Source: Blasia pusilla | Lineage: Eukaryota > Marchantiophyta > Marchantiopsida > Blasiales | Assembly: GCA_050084515.1 (NCBI GenBank) | Contig: CM114271.1 | Coordinates: 4,278,001-4,342,000, forward strand | Length of the DNA stretch: 64,000 nt | Direction: 5' to 3' | Shown here: positions 43,310-55,450 of the stretch, piece after piece | Position numbering within the stretch: the stretch's first letter is position 1 | How the letters are laid out: the number at the start of each line of letters is the position of its first letter | Program-made: the position numbers and the translations under genes | Notes under the pieces: generated by a model | What the model saw: the letters and a program-made list of their open reading frames with translations, nothing else | Database searches by the model: none | What the model was told of the DNA's origin: nothing

Positions 43310-45402
43310 AGACCGGATTCTAAATCCGTAACTAATAAAGGTTGCTTGCGGCAGCTCGCCGCGAAGTGGCGATGTTTCTCAACGTCATATCACTAGTCCC
43401 TACCGGAGCTGTGTCCTGTGGTGATGGCCGAATGTCTCCCGGCCTAGTACTATGGACGGGAGGTCGCGGTGATGAGTTTTGTGTGGCGTCGCTAGAATTT
43501 CTGCGCCAAAGTTTTGGGAGCAGAAACTGTCCAGTCTTGCCACCCTAACAAATATCCAACCGAACCTATCCATACGATATCATCACTCAAATTCGGAGGT
43601 CCCCGGGAGCCCTAGTTATGGTGAATCGCCGTTTGAAGAAACGAAAACTATTTATCAGCACGGCCATTTCGCAGGGACGGGCGAAAGAAAATTAATTAAT
43701 TTGAATTCTTCTATATTTATTAAACATACTCGCATGGACTGAAGTATCGTTTCTTCCAAAGTGGCCCCATTAACCAGTTTTTTTTCTTCTCGGATTGTGG
43801 TCGCATGAATGATGTAAAGGTAACCTCCATGGCCATCTTTTCTGATGACGTTCGACAAGATGCATCGCCCCCAAACTAGTAAAAGTGGTCGGTTTGCCTT
43901 TCGGGTTGTGGAAATTTGCTAGGGTCACTACATTTCATGCGCCCAAAACTTTTGGGCGCAAAAGAGAAGTGGCCTCGCGCCCTCCCCATGTGGCAAGGAC
44001 TTTGAAAAAGCGGGTTGCTGGTTGTCAAGAATCCGCTCGCCTTCCACCATTTCCATTATCTGCAATCCTTCCGAGAGTGATGATCTCGTAGAGTGACAGG
44101 CGAGTCGCGAGCATATTTGAAAATTTATGATTTCCCATTGTAGCACATTTCAATCCGAGCGACCCAATCTCAAATTCGTGAAGGTGTGGAATTTGTGGAG
44201 GTGGATTTCTGCCATCGCTGATCTATGCACAATACTTTTTTCTAGCCACATGTTGCAACGTATTGATTTGCTGCAGCAGGGCATTACAACCTATCGTGCT
44301 TGAGCTTGTGTTTTTAGATAAAATTTCCTTGTTCCTGTTGGGTTATAGGCAAGTATAATGTCGTTGCTGGATTATCCTTGCGTTGGTTGCGAACAAAGAG
44401 TTCCATTCTCTCTTCCACCCAATTATTCGAGTCTCCCTCTTCTTTCTATCTTTCGGTATCTAGATCTCGATCCCTGTCCAAAATCTTCTATCAATCAGGA
44501 TGAATCTACATGAAGAGAGCGAGCGCGCTCTCGATCAGTCCCCACAGACATATGCATACAGCAACCGCATCCCGCACTAAAGCGCCAATTATGTTCTTTT
44601 TCCCCTCCTCCACCTCCTCTTTCCTCCTCTTTCGTCCTCAGATCTTTTCTTCTTCTTCTTCTTTCCTTCGATCGTGGGCCTCACTTCGCCAAATTACACA
44701 ACATCCCTCCTCCTCCTCCTTTCCTTCGATTCGTTGCACTTTCTTCGTCATCTCATTTCTGTCTGTCTTGACTTCCGTCCGTCTGTCCTTCCTACTCTTT
44801 GTCATCCTCCCCTCCACAATCGCGTTTTCGTGCGGTCGTTGCCCTATCGGCTCGACCCTCATCCTCACCTCGTTTGCTTGTTTCCGTTCCTCCACGGAGG
44901 GATTGCTACATTAGACCGTGTGGTGGATCCGTAACTTACCAACAATGTGACGTAGGAGGACAAGCGTTTCTTGCGAATAAAGTTCCATTCTCGCTCCCAG
45001 AGTTGTGTCTTACATACACCGCAGTCCCTCGAATTCTGAGTAGTTCGACTTTCCTCCCCGCACCGATTGTCCCCCACTTCTTTGAAACTCATTCACACAT
45101 TCCCAAGCTGGCTTGTGGATTGTTACATGGGTGGTGCGTTCACTCCATCCCGAGCTTGTCTGCGGATTTGATGATTATATTCCATTTTCTATGTATGAGT
45201 TGATTGCGCCCGTTACGGGCACTCTGAACGCTTCAATATATAGTGTCTTGAATGTCACTAGGAAGCAGTTTACCATCTCTTGCAAATACCCAAGCGTCAT
45301 ACTTAGGGTTTTAGGGTTTTATTGTAGTGCACACATCTTGGATTATTTGCCGGGAGTTCAGCTCGTAGCAATTCTCCTTCAGCCGATATGACATGGTTCT
45401 AG
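43310..45402. other. Downstream part of block copy 2, no gene recognised
   Basis: Contains a TTC-rich stretch (44,640-44,720) where copy 1 received a solo LTR. Short frames are compositional. Confidence 0.5.
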
Positions 45403-46190
45403 TGGGTTGGTATGAAGTGGCATTTTTGTAGAATAAGGAGTTTTGGAGAATTGGAGGATCATAAATAGAAGCGGGATATCCGATAAACACATCCAAGAAC
45501 TATAGTCTTGAATCAACGATAGCTTCTATAGCTTTTAGGACTATACTATATTTTTGAATTTGCTCCTATTGGTAGTTCTAGGAGTGAGTCACAACAATTG
45601 CACCGCAAAAATTCGAAAAGCCATGTTGTGCTTCCAAATCAGATTTAATCCTCTCAATATGCTGTCCTTTTGGCCAACTGATTGGCCCATGAACCTCCTC
45701 CACAAGAGCATTAGTAACTATGACTCTAGATAACCTACACAATTGTAGACTACCCAACGTTGAAGAGCTCTGCGATCCCTTTTGTGTGATTCCCTATGGC
45801 AAGACAACGTAGATCCATCGAGTCTTTAGCATTTCAAAAAGGAAGTCAAATGTATTGCCACTCACACGAAAGGAAGCTCTAAAACACTCTTGATGATGTC
45901 TTCGTAAAATATTTTCATCAATAAAAAGACATGTAAATCCCATGGGTCGTGGTAGAATATACCAAGGGGAGGAGATGCAACATGGCATAGTACTTGCATT
46001 GTTAATCATCATTGAGTGGAAGGAGAAGAGAGCACGAGAACAAAAGAGGGACCTCCTACATCTACCATAGGAGAGAAGAAGACGAAGAGAAAGAATTTCA
46101 TTTCCAAGCAGAAAAGAAAGAAGCAACAAGAATGTAATCAAAGAATCCGATTCATCGTTCCGCCAAAGATGTAAAGCATCCATAATTGGA
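45403..46190 (-). pseudogene. PIF/Harbinger transposase fragment
   Basis: Minus-strand pieces in several frames resemble the N-terminal half of Harbinger nuclease: FRASFRVSGNTFDFLFEML (about 45,840-45,890), a 'GPISWPKGQHIERIKSDL' stretch (about 45,640-45,690), an 'NCGAIVVTHS' stretch where the first catalytic Asp is expected (about 45,590), and 'FLDVFIGYPASIYD' (about 45,440-45,500). The C-terminal half with the other acidic residues is missing: the sequence ends where the duplicated block begins. Confidence 0.7.
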
Positions 46191-46801
46191 AAAAAAGTCG
46201 AGGAGAATGATGGAAAAAAAGGCCAATGAAAGTAAAGGAAAAAAACCTACTATAGTACAAATGAGAAAAACAAAGTAAATAACAAAGAGATAAGAAAAAT
46301 AGAGAAAGAGAAGGTTGGAGTAAGGGGAAGGGTGGAGGGAAATGTAAAGGGGGGTTAAAATGTAAAGGGGATTTATGGGGGAGGAGAGGAGGGAGCAGGT
46401 GCATGTAGTGGTGGAGGGGATTTCAGTTAGAGGTATTAGAGGGGAGATTTATTTTTTCAATAAGGGAAACACGCACCTTCAGTTAGGGAAATAGGTAGGT
46501 AGACATGCCACATGTTCGGCCTGAAATTGATTGAGAACCGCCGGCCAATTAGAGGTTTCAGCCATAAGGGCGTTTCTTGGGGTTGTACGCAACCCCAAGA
46601 AAAAAGGCCCTTAGACGAAGTCATTTTGGTCTTTTAGGATTTTCTTCCGAAAATGGCAACTCCTTATATTCCTCAGGAGTCGGACTCATACTCGAATTGG
46701 AGTGGGTAGGCCCTCAAAGTCAAGGAGGGATTCTTTGGGAATACTAATATCTCTTCACGATCATTCCCTCATGATTTTTGCTTTCTTGGTGCGTTTCATC
46801 C
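46191..46801. other. Purine-rich flank and hairpin before element B
   Basis: GA-rich on plus at 46,200-46,420. An inverted repeat with 12-bp arms (TTCTTGGGGTTG, loop TACG) at about 46,574-46,601, extended by an imperfect stem. No gene. Confidence 0.5.
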
Positions 46802-46805
46802 CATA

Positions 46806-46943
46806 TGTCGTGCGCATACATATCGCTACACAACATACATCGCTGGTCACATCTACACCACACAACACCAATCTTCCCCACACACGGGTCAATCCACACA
46901 TGTACAAAAATCAACTTATACATATACATGGAGATCACACAAC
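46806..46943 (-). repeat. Element B, segment B2
   Basis: 138 bp from TGTCGTGCGCATACAT to GATCACACAAC. Direct copy of 47,416-47,553. Confidence 0.88.
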
Positions 46944-47413
46944 AAAAATAAAGAGTAGTAAAACTAGCACACCCGGCCTAGAACTCCACTCCTCAATCTA
47001 CATCGGCATATCGAGCCTGCGCTATCAAGAAATCCGGACGCTAGCACCCTAGTCCTATCTCACACACATACAAGAGAGGTGCTCCAACGACCCAACATGA
47101 GAAAGATGGCTAAGGAAAGCCATCCTCCTCTCTTATATAGGGTTGGGAAGAGCCAAAAGCCTCTTCCCCTAAAAATAACCATCCCCTTGGTAACCTCCGC
47201 GCACAGGTTACCAAGGGCGGGTGACCTGGTCAACAAATCACCCAGTTGTGGAAGACCTCAACAGGAAAGTTTTCAGAAACAACGTTCCTGACACAATGGA
47301 CAGATCCTCAACCTCATTCGACACCGTGGGACAAAGTTACACTCAAGATAGTCCGTTGGCTCCTACGCCCTACCCACGATAGATCTCGGCCTATCGGCGA
47401 TTCAAATGTGACA
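46944..47413 (-). repeat. Element B, segment A2
   Basis: About 470 bp ending CAAATGTGACA. Direct copy of 62,903-63,324. Contains 'cttatatagggttggg' (a possible TATA box, 47,133-47,148), seen also in A1. Confidence 0.88.
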
Positions 47414-47415
47414 GC

Positions 47416-47553
47416 TGTCGTGCGCATACATATCGCTGCACAACATACATCGTTGGTCACATCTATACCACACAACACCAATCTCCCCCACACACGGGTC
47501 AATCCACACATATAAAAAAATAAACTTATAAATATACATGGAGATCACACAAC
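47416..47553 (-). repeat. Element B, segment B1
   Basis: Second B copy. Two bases (GC on plus) separate it from A2, as AC does in element A. Directly abuts the polypurine tract CTAGGGGGGCG (minus, 47,554-47,564). Confidence 0.88.
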
Positions 47554-47564
47554 CGCCCCCCTAG

Positions 47565-47830
47565 TTGGCAGTTGGATCCCCCCAACTCCAGATAGAAAAT
47601 ATCACATCTCTCTGACATGACCTACTACCGTATACACATCTCGGACACATCCATCATCATGTGGGAACTACATCAAGAGGGGGGTTCAGACATGACATAT
47701 GCCACCCTCGAGAACAACCATCACATACCAACATGGTGGCTACACCCCTCGCAGATCCGTACAACATACACCTCAAGCCTGCAGGTACCACTGCCCAGCT
47801 CAGATCCATAGTCCCATTTACGTTTGGAAG
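47565..47830 (-). pseudogene. PHD finger of element B
   Basis: Minus strand, in frame with the preceding integrase tail: LRCMLYG, MLVCDGCSRGWHMSC, then PPL and a Cys-Pro-x-Cys after two in-frame TGA codons. The second Cys is Tyr here. Compared with element A the Trp is kept, and each copy is broken at a different residue, so the ancestor presumably had a whole domain. Confidence 0.75.
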
Positions 47831-49130
47831 ATAACATGGCGCACAATTGCGCATATGATCCTTCCAAACCATACAATCCCGTCCCTCCAACATGAGGACT
47901 CTGGTCAGTAATACCTCACGCACATAGGATCGTGCGCCCTACAGTGATATCTAGCATCGTGGATGCCGCCTGCTGTAAATACACGTAATCTCCAGGATGA
48001 AACCTCATAATCCCTGGATGATAACCTCCTCCATAAATAGTCGTGTACCTCTGTGTATCTCTATGTTGAGCAATAGCTAAGTTCTCACAGGCCATAGGCA
48101 TAACTCTACGAAAAATCTCCGCCCTCTGAGAACACGCTTGTACCCACACAACTAGATCATCAAGATCTAACACCTCCGCCATATCACGTCAAATAGCTGC
48201 AAGTAAATCTGGCTCTCTCCCAAAGAGCAAAAATTATGGTGAAAATAACGCCAAGGATGCCTGCCGACTAAAGCGATAATCCATAGCCAACCATGTCAAG
48301 TGTAGGTCCTACTCCCTCAACTGTCCTCGCTGCAAGCCATACTTACGCAATCCTCTCTTCATTGTCTGTACTACTCTCTCCGCCAACCCATCCGCCTCAG
48401 GATGATATCTGGACGTGGTACAGTGATCTATTAGCGCCTGATCACACAAGGCCTGAAACTCTCCCCTAAACTCGATACCCTGGTCAGTCAACACCTCCGT
48501 CGATGCACCAAAGTGACTAAGCACACGATCTAGAAACGCATAAGTTGTTCCCTTGCTCACCTTGTCCGGTAGTGCCACCAACTCTATCCACTTGGAGAAA
48601 TGCTCCACCATGACCAACACGTACATGTGATGACAGCCCGTCAATGGCAAAGGTCCCGCAAAGTCTAAACTCCACCGATAATCTAAACCCATAATCGGAA
48701 AAGGATATAACTACAAAGTGGGAGCATTGAAGGATGCTTGCACTGTGTCACATACCATACATATGGCCACAAACTGTTGTACCCCAGTATGCATGTCGCG
48801 CCACCAATACTAAATCTGGAGTAAGTTGTAAGTACGCTTCACTCCAAAATGTCCCAACTCCTCATGGGCATGTCGCACTACACGTGCTCGCTCAGAAGGA
48901 TGAGGTACCACTCCTATCCTACCATCTCCCCATACCCGCAAAATGTGAATCCCCTCCCACCTGAACCTCCTGGCTCGCTGTAGGATCCGATCCCGCTCCC
49001 TAGCACTCACTATGCTTGCTATGAGGCCACTGTGCAAGAACTCCATAACCTCCACGTCGTCATGGATATCTCGACCACCTGTTGCCTCCTCACTGACCTC
49101 CAGATCCAAAGACTCATCATCCAACCCCAC
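47831..49130 (-). pseudogene. Integrase of element B
   Basis: Zinc-binding part HAHEELGHFGVKRTYN near 48,850; core SLDFAGPLPLTGCH, VEHFSKWIELVALPDK, TDQGIEFRGEF, and the third acidic region ADGLAERVVQTMKRGLRKYG in one continuous frame at 48,309-48,692; C-terminal part 47,916-48,182 (GDYVYLQQA). Frames broken near 48,200-48,310 and 48,700-48,830. Confidence 0.88.
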
Positions 49131-49141
49131 CATTGGAGTCA

Positions 49142-49985
49142 TCACCTGTGCTGACCTACCATAGTCAACCAAAAAAGATAGACATATGCATGCCAACCGA
49201 GCACCATCTCCTCATCACTCTCTCCCTGCCATCGAGCTCCTGTATGGTCTCTCTGACTCGGATATGGGTTACGACTCAACCCATCCGCATCCTGGTTCAC
49301 CCGGCCTGGCTTATGAACCACCTCAAACTCATACTCTTGTAGTAATAGAGCCCACCTGGCAAGCTTTCCCATAAGCTTCTCGGACTCCATCAACCACCTC
49401 AACGGCTGATGATCAATGATAAGTGTGAAAGGGTTGCCGAATAAATAGCACCTGAAATGTGCCACGGCCCACACTACAGCCAAGCACTCTCCCTCATAGG
49501 AGCTGTACTTTGCCTCTGCAATGTTGTGTGATCGGCTCGCGTAAGCCACAACGAACTCCCTCTCCTCGTCATCCCTGTGAGTAAGCACTGCTCCTAGACC
49601 CAACATGCTCCAATCCGTATGTAACTAGAATGGGCGACCCCTAACCAGTCTCTATAAAATGGATGAGGACGTTAACCTGTCCTTGAGCTCTTGAATTGCT
49701 CACTCCTGATCATCTCCCCACAACCAAACCTGATCAAGTCTTGTCAACAAGGTCAAAGACTTTGCGATCGCACTAAAACCCTTGACATACCGTCCATAGA
49801 AGTCTGCTAGTCCAAGAAACGCTCGGACTCAACTCACATTTGTAGGGCATGGAATCTACGCAATAGCCTCCACCTTTGTCTGATGAACGCCTAACCCACT
49901 CCAATATATGGTGTGTCCCAAGTACTCAATCAGATCCTAAGAGAATCTTCACTTGCCTGGATGTAACTTCAGTCCATGTAACTGC
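49142..49985 (-). pseudogene. RNase H region of element B
   Basis: VLTHRDDEEREFVVAYASRSHN with AEAKYSSYEGECLAVVWAV, then FTLIIDHQPLRWLMES and VVHKPGRVNQDADGLSRNP; continuous in 49,142-49,606. The segment before it, up to the RT, is frameshifted. Confidence 0.88.
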
Positions 49986-50979
49986 AATTGCCGAAACAAC
50001 TCCTCCAGTGTCGCTCATGCTCCTCAACCGTGGAACTGAAGATAAGAATGTCATCTATGTAACATCGTACAAAATCCAAGCCAGCCAAAATCCTATCCAT
50101 CACTCTCTAAAACTCCGCAGGCGCGTTCTTTAACCCAAATGGTAAGAACCGCCACTGATACAAGCAATCTCTCCCGAACCGATCTATCCCCCAGAATGTT
50201 GTCTTCACCCTGTCCTCCAACTTGATAGGAAGCTGATGATAGCGAGCACATAGATCTAAAGTATTGAAGATCTTTGGATGCCCTACCGCATCAAAGATCT
50301 CCTCAGGAGTAGGCATGGCATACCGATCTGACCTGGTTTGTTGGTTGATAAGACCGTAATCTCCACACATCCGTCTATCCATCCAATTGCCATACATATC
50401 CTTCTTTGCCGGCATGACTGTGGCAGATGCATACTTCCCATGTGATAACTCCACAAGTCCTCCCTCCAACAAGTCCTGACTCTTGCTCTGAATCAAGGCT
50501 CGCTCCATATGAGAATACCTATGGGGTCGACGAAAGATCGGCGTATCACTAGCCAACTCAATCCGTTTCCCGAGACCCTTCAACGTACCCAAGTCTCTCA
50601 TACTGAAGGCAAAACAACTGACATGCCCTCTCAGAAACCTATGTACTTGCCGTTGCTCTCCTCCCATCAACTTGAGACCTATCACAGGCTCCCAAGTCTC
50701 CATCGTGATCTCACTCGGAGAGGACGCAACCTCCGGCTTTGGTTGCTTTGTAGCAACCCTAGCCACCTTCGCAATAGCCACTCTATTGTGATCTCCTACA
50801 CCATGATCCACATCCAAAAAATGAACATGTGCTACTCTCGCCGCCTTCGCACTCTCTGCTTGAATGACGTCCAAGGAAGTCCATGGGTGCCTATCTCTCC
50901 TCGTCTCGCCCCCAACCAATGCATGTACAGACCCTATAGGAAATGGTCCAACTTGTGGATGTAATGATATGGATGACAC
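49986..50979 (-). pseudogene. Reverse transcriptase of element B
   Basis: One 290-codon frame (50,107-50,979) includes METWEPVIGLKLMGG, MCGDYGLINQQTRSDRYAMP and FNTLDLCARYHQLPI. The catalytic YIDD lies just downstream at about 50,050-50,070 in another frame, after a stop. The N-terminal stretch overlaps the end of the methyltransferase frame. Confidence 0.88.
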
Positions 50980-51960
50980 TCACATCCGTCTCTGCTCAAC
51001 CATACCTAGGCTGACTATCCATGTGAGACAGTTGAGGTCCATGGCCTGCCCCAACACCTGTCTCCGAGATGCCTCAATCATACCTCGCACCGCCGTAGTA
51101 CCCGTAGCAAACCCCATGGCGCGCTCACGCTCATCTGCTGTAGGCTCCTCTAATGCTCGGGTCATCTCATCCCAAATCATGTCTGGCCCTCCCTGACAAA
51201 AGGTATGGGATGCTGGGAAGCTCACCAACATTGGTAAGGCTACCCTAAACTCCCCCACCCTATTGGCCATCACCAACGGTGGTCTATCATCCCGCGTCAC
51301 CACCTGAGATCGACGCCCTGAGCCCAAAATAGCATCCACTATGAGATGTGGTGCAATCGAGACTCCATCGTATGCTCGACTCAGTACCTCTGATGGTATT
51401 ACGTTCGTCCACCACAGTCGTGGATGATGGGCATATGATCCAACTCTCGCTGCATCTAGCAACACGACAGGTCCCAACCAAGACCTCACCTGATGCACAC
51501 TCGTCATCACACGTGCACGAGTGTCTCCCAACAACGACACGTTCTCCAAAATGTACGTTGGAGAACATGTCTGACGCTCATGCAAGTGTCCTACTACTTG
51601 AAGCATCTCCCAAAACATCCCTAACCTCGGATCCTGCAATCCAAATCCTCGGCCAGCTTATGAATGACCCTCACATGGCCATCCAGCAATCACCAAATGA
51701 ATGGTGCCAACTCTATCTAGATCCAGCGCCCCCACGTCGGCGGATAGTGTATGTTGATATCCCCGTACTCTAGAGACCGAAAACAACTCAGGATATCTCT
51801 GGACCAATCTCGCTACGTGATGTAATGACACTCGCCGCGCAGTCTCATCTCTCTCCACATAAAGGTTCTAATGCACCCGTATGCCCGCCTGCAATACTAC
51901 AACCAATCTAGTGCTAATCCCTCCAAAGAGATCTAACACCCTAACACCCTCCTCTAGACA
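50980..51960 (-). pseudogene. C5 cytosine DNA methyltransferase of element B
   Basis: Best copy of this domain in the window. Motif I VLDLFGGIST near 51,930; VGTIHLVIAGWPCEGHS (Pro-Cys catalytic loop, about 51,700); GLQDPRLGMFWEMLQVV; YILENVSLLGDTRARVM (ENV, motif IV/VI region, about 51,550); AHHPRLWWTN (about 51,420); DERERAMGFATGTT (about 51,130); and a C-terminal GQAMDLNCLTWIV, which resembles motif X. The frame 50,980-51,639 is intact for 219 codons; a stop separates it from the catalytic loop. The conventional I-to-X order is DNMT3-like, not the circularly permuted DRM order. Confidence 0.88.
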
Positions 51961-52525
51961 CTGCCACACAATGGGTGTGATATCCAGTGGGGTCAACGTC
52001 TCCACTCTAGGGGCCCGATCATCACGTGACTCTTGCTGCTCCGAGATAAAGGCATGACTTCACGCCTGCCTCACAAGGTCGTGGGCACCCCTCTGTAGCT
52101 CTCGAGTCGTACTCCACAATGGTGAAGAGGTCTTGCCAACATGGGAAGAGACACCTGCCATGGTTTGTCTCTCTGTGGGACTATCCGCTACTGGGACATC
52201 CTCTGCATGTGCGTTCCCCTCCAACAACTCTCCTGGCCAACTAACACTACCTGTGAAAGCTGCCAACGTGGTCACAGACTCGTCTCGTGATCGACCACCT
52301 CGTCCCGCAAACTGCATGGGTAACTGACTCATCCGCCCGTCACTTGACCGACACCCTGGCTGATAAGCAATGATCTCCTCCCATAAGTCAAGGATGAATC
52401 TTAGGGGATATAACACTGTATTCCCCCACCAACACATCGTACGACTCAGATGGTGTCGTAATCGCACGTGTGCGCACCATAGCACTATCCGTCGCATGCT
52501 CTAGCTGGACTCTGACAACTATCTC

Positions 52526-52804
52526 CTATCGAGTCATATATTGTATGGGTGACGTGCCCCAAATCGAGGTCTCTATCTGGAAGGGACAAGGCTCAATGTC
52601 GGCCTTTTGTAACCCCAACGCTAAACACACCGCCTTCCCTAACATCAAGGGTTGCGCTCCCAAATCAAGTAGGGCGCGTTGCAGGTGGTAGACTCTCCCC
52701 GTTGGACTAACCAAGAAAAATACTCCAGGTCGGTTATCCAGTAACACTACTCCATGAGTCACCACTGCTCGCTCTATGGCCGGTCGAGCTGGCATATCTA
52801 CCAA
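52526..52804 (-). pseudogene. Aspartic protease of element B
   Basis: Frame with LLDLGAQPLMLGKAVCLALG and 'PCPFQIETSIWG'. The catalytic triplet D-S/T-G reads D-L-G, so the enzyme is probably dead. A single retroviral-type protease domain, upstream of the methyltransferase. Confidence 0.8.
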
Positions 52805-53700
52805 CTTCGCCGCCGCCGTATGCCATGACTATGTGGAGAACGTCCCAAGCACCGGCTCTGAGGGCAAGTCCACCACCTCCTCAACTACCTCTGAACAAGA
52901 AGCAGTCACCCCTCCACGCTCACACAACGTGGCGGCCAACCAAAACACCTCAGCTGGTCCAACTCCCAACGTCGCCAACTCTATGGCAGAAAATAGGGGA
53001 GTCTGACTCACTCTATGGCCACCTCCAACACTATGGTCGACATTGACTCCACTCGAGCCGGCATAGGAGTTGTCACTCCAACTCCTCGTGACGTCCACGT
53101 GGGTGCTTGAGTTGTAGGCACCGCTGGTCGTCGAGGCACCATCGATGGTGTGTGTAGTGCCTCGGACAATGTGAATGACTGTGGAACCCTAGCTTGGCAT
53201 CCATCGGTCCCCTCCGGTGGGTCAATCTCAACTCCACCTCTTGATGGCTTGGTGCCTCTCGTAGCAAACCGAGTCACCACTACAGCCGCCTCAACCTGAG
53301 CTGCACTACACATAAACCCCATACTGGCGAGATCCTCACCCGAGTCAGGGTAAGAGGTAGAAGCTGGAGCCACACTAGCTGCTCGTGGCTCCTTTCCTTC
53401 CCTGAGCTGCATCATCGTCATGGCAGCAATTCTCTGCTCCAACTGATTGATGCGTGAGAGAAGTGCCGACTTTGGTGCTCCTGCTCCATCTCCTCAGGCT
53501 GGTGGTGGTCCTCTACCACCACGTCCACGAAGAATTCCCCGAACTCCTCCAGGACGACCGTCCCCAAGCCCTCGGCCTGCCTCTTGACATGCCTCTCAAC
53601 GAACGTCATAACATCTATCCCTAGTGTGACCATATCTGTGGCAATAGTCACACTGGTATTGTGGTGGGCTCTGGGGTCTCACTTCTACGGAAGAGATCCA
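52805..53700 (-). pseudogene. Gag C-terminus and zinc knuckle of element B
   Basis: A CDYCHRYGHTRDRC knuckle (CX2CX4HX4C) at about 53,612-53,656 and a Gln/Ala-rich stretch. Similarity to element A stops near 53,700; the capsid region is absent. Confidence 0.75.
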
Positions 53701-53903
53701 TCACGTACGACAAAGTATAGGGTTTTTTAATTCAATTTCGGGGAAGACTTATAAGGTTTTGTGGAAGAACTTAAGGGTATTTTTAATATAGGAAAACACT
53801 TATAACAAACATAGGGATTTATTAATTCTTTTTCTGTACATGGAAGATGTTCAAGGAAGTAAGGGGGAGATTAAGAAGATAGGAGACCAAATGTAGGGTT
53901 TGC
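53701..53903. other. Junction between element B gag and the satellite
   Basis: AT-rich, no match to element A. Marks the break inside element B. Confidence 0.5.
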
Positions 53904-55450
53904 GATTTTTATTTTCATGTGTGGGAGTTTATTTGAAGTTTTGATTTTTTCCCTGTCTTCCCAGGCTTGGAGTGTCTCTTTATGAAAATTTTCGTGATTT
54001 TTGAATCCTAGTTGAAGGCGAGGGGACAAAAAGAGGGGTCAAGAAGGAAGAGGAGGGCTTCGAGTAAGAAAGTTCCAAGTCTTTGTTAATTTCATATCCA
54101 CATTGAGTTATGTTTTGTTCCAACCATTGGATGGTGTTGACACTTGGCACATACCTTTATATTAAATCCCTTGTAAACTTCAATGGCTCAGATTTGCTAT
54201 CTTGGCTTCCATGCTCAAACAAAAAATAGAAGACCATTTTTTGGGTTGAGGATTTTTATTTTCATATGTGGGCGTTCATTTGAAGCTTTGATTTTTTCCC
54301 TATGTTCCTTGGCTTGGATTTCCCCTTTGGGAAAAGTTGTGTGATTTTTGGAACCCTGGTTGAAGGGGAGGGGACAAAAAGAGGGGTCAAGAAGGAAGAG
54401 GAGGGCTTCAAGTAGGAAAGTTCTAAGTCTTTGTTAATTTTCATATCCACATTGAGTTATGTTTTGTTCCAACCATTGGATGGTATTGACACTTGGCACA
54501 TACCTTTATATTAAATCCCTTGCAAATTTCAACGGCTCAGATTTGCTATCTTGGCTTCCATGCTCAAACAAAAAATAGAAGACCATTTTTTGGGTTGAGG
54601 ATTTTTATTTTCATATGTGGGCGTTCATTTGAAGCTTTGATTTTTTTCCCTATGTTCCTTGGCTTGGATTTCCCCTTTGGGAAAATTTGTGTGATTTTTG
54701 GAACCCTGGTTGAAGGGGAGGGGATAAAAAGAGGGGTCAAGAAGGAAGGGGAGGGCTTCGAGTAAGAAAGTTCCAAGTCTTTGTTAATTTTTATATCCAC
54801 ATTGAGTTATGTTTTGTTCCAACCATTGGATGGTATTGACACTTGGCACATACCTTTATATTAAATCCCTTGCAAATTTCAACGGCTCAGATTTGCTATC
54901 TTGGCTTCCATGCTCAAACAAAAAATAGAAGACCATTTTTTGGGTTGAGGATTTTTATTTTCATATGTGGGCGTTCATTTGTAGTTTTGATTTTTTTCCC
55001 TATGTTCCTGGGCTTGGATTGCCTCTTTGGGAAAGGTTGTATGATTTTTGGAACCCTGGTTGAAGGGGAGGGGACAAAAAGAGGGGTCAAGAAGGAAGAG
55101 TAGGGCTTCTAGTAGGAAAGTTCCAAGTCTTTGTTTCATTTTCATGTTCACATTGAAGTATGTTTTGTTCCAACAATTGGATGGTGTTGAAACTTGGAAC
55201 GCATTGGAATGCATTGAAAACTTCAACGGTTCAGATTTGCCATTATGACTTCCATACTGAAACAAAAAATGGGAGACGACTTTTAGGATTTACGATTTTC
55301 ATGCGTGAATGGTTGTTTAAAGTCTAAGAATTCCTATGCTTGGACTAGTTCCTTTTTTTTAGGCTTGGATTAATTCTTTAGTTGGAAAAAATTGGATGAT
55401 TTTTGGAACCCTAACTTATGCTAAATTTGAATTGGCAAGGTATGTGGCTT
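53904..55450. repeat. ~350-bp tandem satellite, about 4.5 copies
   Basis: Unit starts near 53,904, 54,251, 54,600, 54,950 and a degenerate one at 55,293 (spacings 347, 349, 350, 343). Shared words include CAACGGCTCAGATTTGC, GAACCCTGGTTGAAGG and TTGTTCCAACCATTGG. The second to fourth units are nearly identical; the first and last are diverged, the usual pattern for a tandem array. Open frames inside repeat with the unit and are not called. Confidence 0.93.

Larger units (their letters stand above)
39088..45402 (+). repeat. Duplicated block, copy 2
   Basis: 6.3-kb direct copy of 17,869-24,175 plus 35,635-36,221. It holds the better GST gene. The left edge is continuous with gypsy pol (38.1-39.5 kb), so this copy carries the original integrase context. 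The right edge stops inside a Harbinger transposase. Confidence 0.92.

Noticed and set aside
45303-45325. TTTAGGG-like words (telomere type)
   Set aside because: Only about two units, with no array; chance occurrence.
53904-55265. Similar 60-96 codon frames recurring every ~350 bp on both strands
   Set aside because: They recur because the satellite unit repeats; no start context or domain.
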